Positions 1 to 5,852 of a stretch of 5,852 bases of DNA are shown here, piece after piece. The notes beneath the pieces were generated by a model, which was given only the letters and a program-made list of their open reading frames with translations, was not told where the DNA came from and searched no databases. The stretch is from Syntrophorhabdaceae bacterium (GTDB taxonomy: Bacteria > Desulfobacterota > Syntrophorhabdia > Syntrophorhabdales > Syntrophorhabdaceae): positions 1 to 5,852 of the forward strand of contig JAOAFK010000138.1 of assembly GCA_026416315.1 (NCBI GenBank), written 5' to 3'. How positions within the stretch are numbered: the stretch's first letter is position 1; each line of letters begins with the position of its first letter. The position numbers and the translations under genes were made by a program.

Positions 1-600
1 TTCTCTAATTAATTCTTCAAGGTTCATTGTTATGATATTATATTTTTTATAGAATTCAGTATATTCCTGTATGTCATATACAATGATTTTACATTCAAAG
101 GGTTCAAGGAGCCTCACAAGGTCTTTGCCGATATTCCCACACCCTATTATGCCTACAATTTTGCCTGTTAACTGCTGACCTTTAACCTGATACCATTTAC
201 CTCTCTCTATTTCATTTATGGCATATGGCACCCTGTGTAATAAAGATATCATAAAAGAAAGGGCAAGCTCAGCCACTGAGCGTCTATTAACACCTCCCTC
301 CCAGCCAAGTAAAACATTGTGTCTTTCCATTGCATCAAGGTCTATCATATCAAGACCCACACCGTACTTGCTTATAACCTTCAGCTCTGGAAGGGCCGAA
401 AAAATCTTTTCATCAAGCCTCTCAAGGGCAATAATTGCCCTTTCATGGCCCTTCAAAAAATCGATGAGTTCAGCACCAGATAGGGTTTTACCTGCATCGT
501 TGAATTTTGTATGAGGATACTTTTCCAATAGCTCTTTTTTTAACACAGGATGATTTGAAAAAGATCTCGAGGCAACAGCGATTTTTTTAATGTTATTCAT
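1..600 (-). CDS. D-isomer-specific 2-hydroxyacid dehydrogenase (phosphoglycerate dehydrogenase-like), partial
   Basis: The first 200 codons are present without a stop and run off the left edge in frame. The family (SerA, D-lactate, hydroxypyruvate and related enzymes) interconverts 2-oxo and D-2-hydroxy acids with NAD(P). Seen: an N-terminal substrate-domain start, the KYGVGLDMIDLDA segment (78-90), VAELALSFMISL (109-120) leading into the linker, TGKIVGIIGCGNIGK (145-159) with the cofactor loop GCGNIG (153-158), and Asp176 after strand 2 (VYDI), the acidic residue that usually favours NAD over NADP. The catalytic Arg, Glu and His lie beyond the window and cannot be judged. The ATG at 600-598 shares four bases (ATGA) with the cyclase stop, a classic coupled pair; no strong ribosome site is seen. 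In context it may act on an acid-sugar or cyclitol-acid intermediate, but a SerA-like role cannot be excluded. Confidence 0.85.
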   Translation of the reverse strand, partial: MNNIKKIAVASRSFSNHPVLKKELLEKYPHTKFNDAGKTLSGAELIDFLKGHERAIIALERLDEKIFSALPELKVISKYGVGLDMIDLDAMERHNVLLGWEGGVNRRSVAELALSFMISLLHRVPYAINEIERGKWYQVKGQQLTGKIVGIIGCGNIGKDLVRLLEPFECKIIVYDIQEYTEFYKKYNIITMNLEELIRE

Positions 601-1682
601 AATAATCTTTGAGAATTTAGATATTCAATACATGTCTTTTTAAACAGTTCGTCAAAAGGATGGATGAACGGGCTTATCTTTCCTTCTCTGTTAGGTGCGA
701 TAAACTTTATGTTGTCTTCTATGTTCTTTTTATCCTTTGAAATTGCCCATAAGAATCCATCGCTGTCAATATGAATATTTTTGTATGGAGCATAATTTTT
801 TTCAAGTACTTGGTGCATGTTTTTATAGATGTTGAATTCTGTGAGTCCTAACCTATAGGCGACAAAATTGGCCATATCCATCCCCATTGATACTGCTATT
901 CCATGAGGTATATTAAAATCCGTTGCCGATTCTATGGCATGGCCAAAGGTATGACCATAGTTCATTATATTTCTTGGACCTCTGTCGAACTCATCCAATT
1001 CAATTATAGCTTTTTTTATGATCAACGAGTTATAAATATATTTTTTCATAATCGAATCATCATTTATGAGATTCTCATAATCCAAAGCTATTTTTTCAAA
1101 GGATTCAGGTGAATCTATAGCATGAACCTTCAACATCTCTCCTATTCCTGAGCGTATTTCAGCATCAGTTAAGGTTTTCAAAAAATCAAGAGAAATGTAT
1201 ACCTCATCTGGAGGGGTAAATGTACCAAGGATGTTCTTAATGTTTCCCACATTTATGGAGCTTTTTGAGCCTATACATGAATCAGCCTGGGCAAGCAATG
1301 TGGTGGGATAAAAGTGCCACCTAAGACCTCTCATTAAGGTTGCCGCTATAAAACAAGTAATATCCTGTATAATGCCTCCTCCTACTGCCACTAAAATATG
1401 GTCTCTCCGTATATTTTTTGATATCAATTGCTCAATGTATAAAGGAAATTTATCAAGGGATTTGTTTTCCTCATTTGCTGTGATAATTAGGGCATTACCT
1501 GATGAGAGGATTTTATCCATCTTTTTTTCATAGAGATGGGCCACGTTTTCGTCTATTATAAATCTAAATTCTTTTAAATCCTTTTCATTTAAAGATACCA
1601 AGGAATCTTCCTTAAATATAACGGAATATTCACCTTTATATGATTTAATGATAATTTTATCAAACACGGGTATAACCACCAT
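597..1682 (-). CDS. AroB-family sugar-phosphate cyclase (3-dehydroquinate synthase-like paralogue)
   Basis: This 361-residue protein belongs to the NAD- and metal-dependent 3-dehydroquinate synthase superfamily, which closes a carbocycle from a seven-carbon sugar phosphate (DAHP, or sedoheptulose 7-phosphate in EEVS/DDGS enzymes). Seen: GGGIIQD (101-107), PTTLLAQADSCIGSKSSIN (126-144), GEMLK (181-185), NYGHTFGHAIE (241-251) and PHGIAVSMGM (259-268). Metal ligands by alignment with Aspergillus DHQS are Glu182, His244 and His260. Asp134, Lys140, Lys149, Asn150, Lys185, Arg237 and His248 are also kept. Differences: GGKT is GSKS, and the usual HGEAV is HGIAV, so the Glu is Ile. The ATG at 1682 overlaps the SDR by 23 bases with no clear ribosome site; an in-frame GTG at 1667 (start VFDK) would give an 8-base overlap and has a weak GGTGG upstream. 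The stop overlaps the next ATG. I infer a catalytically active cyclase with a product other than, or not certainly, 3-dehydroquinate; housekeeping AroB is less likely in this context. Confidence 0.85.
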   Translation of the reverse strand: MVVIPVFDKIIIKSYKGEYSVIFKEDSLVSLNEKDLKEFRFIIDENVAHLYEKKMDKILSSGNALIITANEENKSLDKFPLYIEQLISKNIRRDHILVAVGGGIIQDITCFIAATLMRGLRWHFYPTTLLAQADSCIGSKSSINVGNIKNILGTFTPPDEVYISLDFLKTLTDAEIRSGIGEMLKVHAIDSPESFEKIALDYENLINDDSIMKKYIYNSLIIKKAIIELDEFDRGPRNIMNYGHTFGHAIESATDFNIPHGIAVSMGMDMANFVAYRLGLTEFNIYKNMHQVLEKNYAPYKNIHIDSDGFLWAISKDKKNIEDNIKFIAPNREGKISPFIHPFDELFKKTCIEYLNSQRLL

Positions 1683-2385
1683 CTATGGCAATGTTCTGGC
1701 CACTGATGTATGTATTTTCAGGGCCTGCAAGCCAGACTACAAAAGCTGCAATCTCCTCTGGTTTACCTAAGCGTCCTATGGGTATCTTGGATACAATTTC
1801 TTTAATTCCCTCTTCACCGAGGACCTTTCTTGTCAATTCTGTATCTATTACACCAGGGGAAATGCAATTTGCGAGTATACCGTATTTAGCCACCTCCGCA
1901 GCTAATGCCGCTGTCATGCCATCAAGACCAAATTTACTGGCTGAATAAGAGGCTCTATATTCTTTGCTCACCTTTCCGAATATGGAACATATATTTACAA
2001 TCCTTCCCCAGTTATTTTTTTTCATATATGGAATGACAGCCTGACAAAGAAGAAAGGGGACCCTAAGGTTAATTTGTTGAATATTGTTGAAATCTTCTAT
2101 ATTTATTTTATCAAATTCACTTATGATATTTATCCCTGCATTGTTGATAAGGATATCAATGTTCATGGTCTTAACTTTTTTTACAAAACCCTCTACTTCT
2201 TCATGTTTCAGAAAATCCACTTTGATATAATCAAATCCTTGGGGTACCTTAACATCTTCTTTTGTCCCTGTAATAATAACCTCGGTACCCTTAGATAGAA
2301 GCCTTTTGGCAATGGCATGGCCAATCCCTCTTGTCCCTCCTGTCACAAGGGCTCTTAATCCTTTATAATCTTTATTATTTTGCAT
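1660..2385 (-). CDS. Short-chain dehydrogenase/reductase (SDR), classical type
   Basis: This 241-residue protein is a classical SDR that reduces a ketone or oxidises an alcohol with NAD(P)H. Seen: cofactor loop TGGTRGIG (15-22), the NNAG stabilising motif (81-84), Asn106, catalytic Ser134, YSASK with Tyr147 and Lys151, the SPG turn (176-178) and the C-terminal SGQNIAIDGG (228-237) typical of FabG-like members. Length is normal for the family. The frame is open for 25 more residues upstream to an ATG at 2460, but that extension precedes the normal SDR start and lies wholly inside the SIS gene. I therefore chose the ATG at 2385-2383, which has GGAG at 2390-2393. It overlaps the SIS gene by 11 bases and the cyclase gene by up to 23, so translation is probably coupled. 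FabG-like sequence alone does not reveal substrate; context favours a sugar or cyclitol ketone over fatty acid synthesis. Confidence 0.88.
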   Translation of the reverse strand: MQNNKDYKGLRALVTGGTRGIGHAIAKRLLSKGTEVIITGTKEDVKVPQGFDYIKVDFLKHEEVEGFVKKVKTMNIDILINNAGINIISEFDKINIEDFNNIQQINLRVPFLLCQAVIPYMKKNNWGRIVNICSIFGKVSKEYRASYSASKFGLDGMTAALAAEVAKYGILANCISPGVIDTELTRKVLGEEGIKEIVSKIPIGRLGKPEEIAAFVVWLAGPENTYISGQNIAIDGGYTRV

Positions 2386-3037
2386 TTTGCTCCATCTCTT
2401 TCTTTTTATAAGTTGAGCTGAAAATTTTTCCGAGTTTATACTGTAACCAGTTTGCCACAAGATGGTCTATAATGGTGTGAATATCTTCTACGGGGCCATA
2501 TTCACCTCTTTTGGTATCCACATGGATAACAACATCACAGATATCCTTTAATTTTCCTCCATCAAAGCCCGTAAGACCCAAAACTTTACCCCCTTTTGAT
2601 TTTACCCAGTTTGCTGCTGCGACAACATTTGGAGAATTTCCGCTTGCTGAAATCACAATAAGCTTATCCCCATCTCTATAATGGATCTTCAATTGGTTAA
2701 CAAAGATATTTTCATACCCATCGTCATTTGCAATGGCTGTGATAAGGGAAGTATTATCAGTAAGGGATAATGCCTTAAAGGCCTTATCGCTTCCACTTTT
2801 TTTCAAAACATCCATACCGAAATCGTTTGCCATATGGGAGGCAGTGGCTGCAGAACCACCGTTGCCTGCTATAAAAATAGTATTCCCCTTCTCATAGGCA
2901 TCTTCAAGTTCATATATAAACTGAGCGATTTTATTTTTATCGAGTTTTCTAAACAGAGCTGTAAGATAGTCGAGGTATTTTTCAGCAAAATCTTCAGGTC
3001 CAACGGATTCACTGAATATTCGTTCAATATTGTTCAT
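2375..3037 (-). CDS. SIS-domain sugar-phosphate isomerase, GmhA (phosphoheptose isomerase)-like
   Basis: This 220-residue protein resembles GmhA, which converts sedoheptulose 7-phosphate to D-glycero-D-manno-heptose 7-phosphate in the cytoplasm. Seen: the phosphate-binding GNGGSAATASHMANDF (58-73), LTDNTSLITAIANDDGYEN (92-110), the second SIS motif SASGNSPNVV (130-139), GLTGFDGGKL (154-163), and the C-terminal EDIHTIIDH (184-192). Aligned by eye with E. coli GmhA (constant offset of seven), His187 matches catalytic His180, while Asp72 sits where GmhA has catalytic Glu65, a conservative change. About 20 extra residues including a Lys/Glu-rich tail end the protein. The ATG at 3037-3035 has a strong AAGGAG six bases upstream. 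The tail overlaps the SDR start by 11 bases. Substrate is probably a ketose phosphate such as sedoheptulose 7-phosphate, but SIS paralogues vary, so the heptose role is likely rather than certain. Confidence 0.87.
   Translation of the reverse strand: MNNIERIFSESVGPEDFAEKYLDYLTALFRKLDKNKIAQFIYELEDAYEKGNTIFIAGNGGSAATASHMANDFGMDVLKKSGSDKAFKALSLTDNTSLITAIANDDGYENIFVNQLKIHYRDGDKLIVISASGNSPNVVAAANWVKSKGGKVLGLTGFDGGKLKDICDVVIHVDTKRGEYGPVEDIHTIIDHLVANWLQYKLGKIFSSTYKKKEMEQNAK
2390..2393 (-). promoter_or_regulatory. Shine-Dalgarno (GGAG) that decides the SDR start
   Basis: GGAG on the minus strand, inside the last codons of the SIS gene, is four bases ahead of the ATG at 2385. This supports the shorter SDR start over the ATG at 2460, which would add 25 non-family residues. 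The spacing is slightly short but workable. Confidence 0.55.
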
Positions 3038-3043
3038 TTATCA

Positions 3044-3049
3044 CTCCTT
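3044..3049 (-). promoter_or_regulatory. Strong Shine-Dalgarno for the SIS isomerase gene
   Basis: The minus strand reads AAGGAG followed by a six-base spacer (TGATAA) and then the ATG at 3037. It lies in the 13-base gap after the oxidoreductase stop codon and is the best ribosome site in the window; the other genes have weaker or coupled starts. It fixes the isomerase start and suggests that this gene is translated efficiently and independently of its neighbour. Confidence 0.8.
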
Positions 3050-3050
3050 T

Positions 3051-4082
3051 TTAATCAGGGTATTCTATGTTATATCTCTCTCTCCAAATCGGGTCAGCCC
3101 AGTAAATTTTATATACGAGCTTCATTGTTTCAAGGGCATCGGCGCTTGAACCATAGGTAATGTCTCTGTTGTTTATTATTGCCTCGGCAAACTCATCAAT
3201 TTCTTCCTTCCAGGAATTGTCTTCTAAGTATTTTATTGTCTCCTGTTTAAGGGTGCCCACATCTGATTCGTCTCTTCTTCCTAATATTAACTGCTCTTCT
3301 CCATAGCTTTTTGAACCGGAAAGGATTCCTCGGAGTTCAAGATAACCTTCTGTTAGGGTGATCTCTAAAACAAATCTGTGCTGCCATTGCGTTGCACTGG
3401 AATGAAGCATGGCTATGCGTCCATGTCTATCAACCATTAAGGCATAGGCATTATCTTCCACATCATGATGCCAGTAAGTATTTCTGACGAAGCTCTTTAC
3501 CTCAACAAAATCACCACAGAAAAGTCTCATCAGATCCACAAGGTGTATACCCTGATCAAGGAGTATCCCACCCCCTGCATATCTCCTTTCTGCCCTCCAC
3601 CCACCAGAAAAGGGTATAATCTTACTTTTTCCATACACACCCCTCATATTGATAATGCTACCCATTTCACCTGACTGGATTATCTTTAAGGCCTCTTTTA
3701 CAGAGTCATGGTATCTATGATTGAAGCCGTATTTTAACTTAAGTTTTGGATGTCTTTTCTCAACTTGAATGACATTTTTTATATCATTAACATCTCTTCC
3801 TGGAGGCTTTTCACAGAAAACATGGAAACCCCTTTCAAGCCCTGCAATTGTAGCTTCAGCAGCAAGGTAATTGGGTAAACACACAAAAAGGACATCAAGT
3901 TCTTCCTCCACGAGCTTTCTATAATCATTAAAAAAGAGGATGCCATCAGGTAAAACGCCATCCCTTGAGAAGGCTATATCGCTGACCGCAACTGTCTTAA
4001 GATAAGGATTTAAATCTATGAAGGCCCGCCTTCTTTTTCCGACAACTCCGTAGCCAGCAATACCTACCTTTAATTTTTCCAT
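3051..4082 (-). CDS. Gfo/Idh/MocA-family NAD(P)-dependent sugar/cyclitol oxidoreductase
   Basis: This 343-residue protein belongs to the glucose-fructose oxidoreductase / inositol dehydrogenase family, which oxidises or reduces a hydroxyl or keto group of sugars, nucleotide sugars or cyclitols. Seen: Rossmann loop GIAGYGVVG (7-15), the family signature EKPPG (91-95) with the catalytic-type Lys92, and the GGGILLDQGIHLVDLMR segment (170-186) with Asp176 and His180, the usual Asp/His active-site pair. Length is normal. I chose the ATG at 4082-4080, because the in-frame codon eight residues upstream at 4106 is TTG and would overlap the methyltransferase; the ATG lies just past that gene's stop with a weak purine-rich GAAAGA ahead of it. 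The SIS gene follows after 13 bases. Such enzymes act in inositol, scyllo-inosamine and UDP-sugar pathways, so a cyclitol or sugar substrate fits the neighbouring cyclase. The exact substrate is unknown. Confidence 0.88.
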   Translation of the reverse strand: MEKLKVGIAGYGVVGKRRRAFIDLNPYLKTVAVSDIAFSRDGVLPDGILFFNDYRKLVEEELDVLFVCLPNYLAAEATIAGLERGFHVFCEKPPGRDVNDIKNVIQVEKRHPKLKLKYGFNHRYHDSVKEALKIIQSGEMGSIINMRGVYGKSKIIPFSGGWRAERRYAGGGILLDQGIHLVDLMRLFCGDFVEVKSFVRNTYWHHDVEDNAYALMVDRHGRIAMLHSSATQWQHRFVLEITLTEGYLELRGILSGSKSYGEEQLILGRRDESDVGTLKQETIKYLEDNSWKEEIDEFAEAIINNRDITYGSSADALETMKLVYKIYWADPIWRERYNIEYPD

Positions 4083-4086
4083 AATT

Positions 4087-5073
4087 TTATCTTTCTTTTT
4101 TCGCAATAACTCTCATATGGGAGCTGAAATTATACTTGCTTATCCAGTTCTGAAGTTCTCTTTTTGATGCTTCTGAACCATATCTTATAACTGTTTTGAA
4201 AAACCTCCCAGGATCAATACCTTCATTTATAAATCCACCTTCTATAATATCCCAATCAAGTTTGCCTGGCGTTGAGACTTCAATAACTTTAAATCCTGCT
4301 TTATCGAGGAGAAGTGAGACTGATTGGGGGTTGAAGAAATTCAAGTGGTGGGGAGGGGTAACGCTTTTTGACTTATCCCATAATAGCTGTATATCAAAAC
4401 CAAGGCCGTTTAGGGTCGTAAGATAAAAATAGCCATTATCTTTCAAAAGGGAATATGAATTTTTAATAAAGTTATGGGGGTCATGTAAATGTTCTAACAA
4501 TTCAAAAGAGGTCAGTAAATCAAACTGATAGTGTTCAGGGGCAATATCTTCAATTGGTGATTCAATCACATCGAGCCCTTTTTTTCTACAGATCTCTGCC
4601 ATTTCATGGGACGGCTCAATGGCAATTGTCTTCGCAAATGGCCAGAACTTTTTAAGCTCTTCTAAAAATATGCCAAAACCCGCGCCTATGTCTCCAATTG
4701 TTCCTGTGTTTAATGCTAAAAATCTTTCACTAATATCCTGTGCCCGGGGCTTGAAAATTTTTTCCCTTCGTGCCTCTGTCATGGGCATAAAAAATTCATT
4801 TACCCAGAATCTTGTGGAAGGAGAGTCAATATAGATCTCCATGAGTTTTTCATAGGTGGGCCTTGGGTTCACATACAGGGTTTCACAATTCTTACAAAGC
4901 ACATAAAAAAAACCATTTTTTTCAAACTGGGGTTCACTTTTTTCGCTGTCACAGCCAGGGCACGAAATATACTGAAATGTTGTTTTATCATTAAATATAC
5001 GTTCTGCATCACTCCTTACAAGTTCAAGGTATCTATTCAGTGTATCTCTTTTTCTTATATCTTCTTCTTTCAC
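4087..5073 (-). CDS. Class I SAM-dependent methyltransferase with N-terminal zinc-knuckle-like Cys4 motif
   Basis: This 328-residue protein is predicted to methylate a small molecule or sugar intermediate using S-adenosylmethionine; the substrate cannot be read from the sequence. Seen: a CPGC (38-41) and CKNC (60-63) pair that looks like a treble-clef or zinc-ribbon module, then the SAM-binding glycine loop GDIGAGFG (127-134), the acidic residue ending strand 2 in AIEPS (151-155), motif FDLLTSFELLEHLHDP (184-199), and PPHHLNFF (240-247), common in Methyltransf_23-type proteins. There is no clear C-terminal domain as in the roughly 400-residue sugar C-methyltransferases that also carry an N-terminal zinc site. 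The start is GTG at 5073-5071, 11 bases after the preceding stop. I see no good Shine-Dalgarno there, and no ATG in this frame near it, so the start is moderately certain. It ends four bases before the oxidoreductase ATG. Membership in a sugar cassette suggests C- or O-methylation of the sugar product, which is inference. Confidence 0.85.
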   Translation of the reverse strand: MKEEDIRKRDTLNRYLELVRSDAERIFNDKTTFQYISCPGCDSEKSEPQFEKNGFFYVLCKNCETLYVNPRPTYEKLMEIYIDSPSTRFWVNEFFMPMTEARREKIFKPRAQDISERFLALNTGTIGDIGAGFGIFLEELKKFWPFAKTIAIEPSHEMAEICRKKGLDVIESPIEDIAPEHYQFDLLTSFELLEHLHDPHNFIKNSYSLLKDNGYFYLTTLNGLGFDIQLLWDKSKSVTPPHHLNFFNPQSVSLLLDKAGFKVIEVSTPGKLDWDIIEGGFINEGIDPGRFFKTVIRYGSEASKRELQNWISKYNFSSHMRVIAKKER

Positions 5074-5084
5074 GGGCTTTTGAT

Positions 5085-5852
5085 TTATAAATAAGTTTTT
5101 ATTAAGACATCCTTTTTTAACTTTTCTTCCACATATGAAACATCATCTGGAACGTCCACACCCGAAGAGATGAATTCTGTTCTTACCATCTTTATCTTTA
5201 TGCCGTGTTCAAGGAGTCTGTTCATATCCACTGATTCTATTATTTCAAGGGGGGTTGGTTTCAGTTGGGTGTATTTTATTAACAGGTCTCGCTCAAAGAG
5301 TATTATACCGAGTTGTTTCCACATGGGGATTTTACCAGAATATTTTTTCTTTGACGGTATGGGCTCACGGGAAAAATAAAGGGCATAATCGTCTAAATCA
5401 AGAACTACTTTCACAACATTGGGATTGGTGAATTCTTCTTCTGTTTTTATTTCATTTATAAGGTTTGTGATTTTTATCTTTGGATCATCCATAACGGGTC
5501 TTATTAAATCGTCTATCATCTCAGGCATAACCATCGGTTCATCGCCCTGAATCATGGCAACATAATCTATTTTTTCATCTGTTATTTTTTCTATTTTTAT
5601 AAGGGCCTCAGCACACCTATCACTTGCACGCTCATGGGTATCAGCGGTGATTATAGCCTTTCCACCTATGGATTCGATGTAGTCTGCAATCTCTCTGTCA
5701 CAGGTGGCAACATATACATTTTTGAGGAGTTTTGCCATCTTGCTTCTGAAATACACATGGCCTATCATGGGCATACCGAGAATAGGCACAAGGGGTTTAC
5801 CAGGAAAACGGCTTGAAGCCATACGGGCGGGGATGATACCTATAATATTCAT
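5085..5852 (-). CDS. KdsB-like CMP-sugar (3-deoxy-ulosonate type) cytidylyltransferase
   Basis: This 255-residue protein belongs to the family that transfers CMP from CTP to a 3-deoxy-2-ulosonic acid such as Kdo, in the cytoplasm, before glycosyl transfer. Seen: the N-terminal nucleotide-binding motif IPARMASSRFPGK (residues 7-19), QGDEP (102-106), NPNVVKVV (143-150), YFSREPIP (159-166) and a C-terminal GVDVPDD (231-237) where the family has its second metal-binding Asp. Length fits KdsB (about 250). Differences from textbook KdsB: ERASDR (74-79) instead of SGTDR, and KQLGIILFERD (179-189) instead of the usual HIGIYAYR, so the conserved His and Tyr of that segment are absent; the later segment reads ESVDMNRLLEHG (206-217). 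The ATG is the last codon of the window and fits the usual family start, but its ribosome site is outside view. It is the first visible gene of the operon, 11 bases before the methyltransferase. I infer a KdsB paralogue for a different acid sugar; true Kdo activation remains possible. Confidence 0.88.
   Translation of the reverse strand: MNIIGIIPARMASSRFPGKPLVPILGMPMIGHVYFRSKMAKLLKNVYVATCDREIADYIESIGGKAIITADTHERASDRCAEALIKIEKITDEKIDYVAMIQGDEPMVMPEMIDDLIRPVMDDPKIKITNLINEIKTEEEFTNPNVVKVVLDLDDYALYFSREPIPSKKKYSGKIPMWKQLGIILFERDLLIKYTQLKPTPLEIIESVDMNRLLEHGIKIKMVRTEFISSGVDVPDDVSYVEEKLKKDVLIKTYL

Noticed and set aside
218..514. 98-residue plus-strand open frame
   Set aside because: It lies wholly antisense to the 2-hydroxyacid dehydrogenase, whose minus-strand translation has clear family motifs; the plus-strand product is Ser/Pro-rich with no recognisable domain.
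1685..1948. 87-residue plus-strand open frame
   Set aside because: It mirrors the conserved C-terminal half of the SDR, a common cause of spurious antisense frames.
1660..2385. SDR as FabG of fatty acid synthesis
   Set aside because: The sequence is FabG-like, but no fab or acp genes lie nearby and all neighbours are sugar or cyclitol enzymes; FabG-like motifs are shared by many SDRs.
2386..2460. 25-residue N-terminal extension of the SDR
   Set aside because: Classical SDRs begin close before the TGGxxGIG loop; the extension lies inside the SIS gene, and a GGAG site supports the ATG at 2385.
3038..3050. Possible internal promoter or terminator in the largest gap
   Set aside because: Thirteen bases are too few for either, and they are filled by a ribosome site. 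The other gaps (4083-4086 and 5074-5084) are smaller still and show no hairpin with a T-run.
2834..3160. 108-residue plus-strand open frame spanning the SIS/oxidoreductase junction
   Set aside because: It is antisense to two well-supported genes, has no ribosome site that stands out, and shows no domain.
4083..4106. Eight-residue extension of the Gfo/Idh gene from a TTG codon
   Set aside because: It would overlap the methyltransferase end, adds only a Lys-rich stretch, and the ATG at 4082 sits at the normal distance from the Rossmann loop.

Overview
The window is a dense run of seven protein genes, all on the minus strand, so it reads from base 5852 down to base 1. Gaps are at most 13 bases and several neighbours overlap, which looks like one polycistronic operon. 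The DNA is AT-rich and the proteins are rich in Lys, Ile and Glu. A KdsB-type CMP-sugar synthetase beside a GmhA-type sugar isomerase suggests a Gram-negative bacterium with LPS or capsule-type glycans. Nothing in the sequence fixes the phylum, and an AT-rich deltaproteobacterial or Nitrospirota-like host is only a guess.

Layout in transcription order: (1) 5852-5085, KdsB-like cytidylyltransferase, whose start codon is the last three bases of the window; (2) 5073-4087, SAM methyltransferase with an N-terminal four-cysteine knuckle and a GTG start; (3) 4082-3051, Gfo/Idh/MocA oxidoreductase; (4) 3037-2375, SIS-domain isomerase of the GmhA type; (5) 2385-1660, short-chain dehydrogenase/reductase (SDR); (6) 1682-597, 3-dehydroquinate synthase (AroB)-family cyclase; (7) 600-1, D-isomer 2-hydroxyacid dehydrogenase, cut by the left edge. 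No RNA gene, mobile element, CRISPR array, promoter or terminator was recognised, and no stretch over 300 bases lacks a gene.

Taken together this looks like a cassette for making and activating an unusual sugar or cyclitol: one enzyme to attach CMP, one sugar-phosphate isomerase, one carbocycle-forming synthase, three NAD(P)-dependent oxidoreductases and one methyltransferase. No glycosyltransferase, aldolase/condensing enzyme (KdsA or NeuB type), aminotransferase or transporter lies in the window, so the cassette probably continues on both sides. The KdsB-like, AroB-like and GmhA-like proteins each keep the core catalytic motifs but differ from the housekeeping enzymes at positions near the substrate. 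The most interesting reading is therefore a dedicated pathway to a non-standard CMP-activated acid sugar or a seven-carbon cyclitol. That pathway is inference; the family assignments are well supported.
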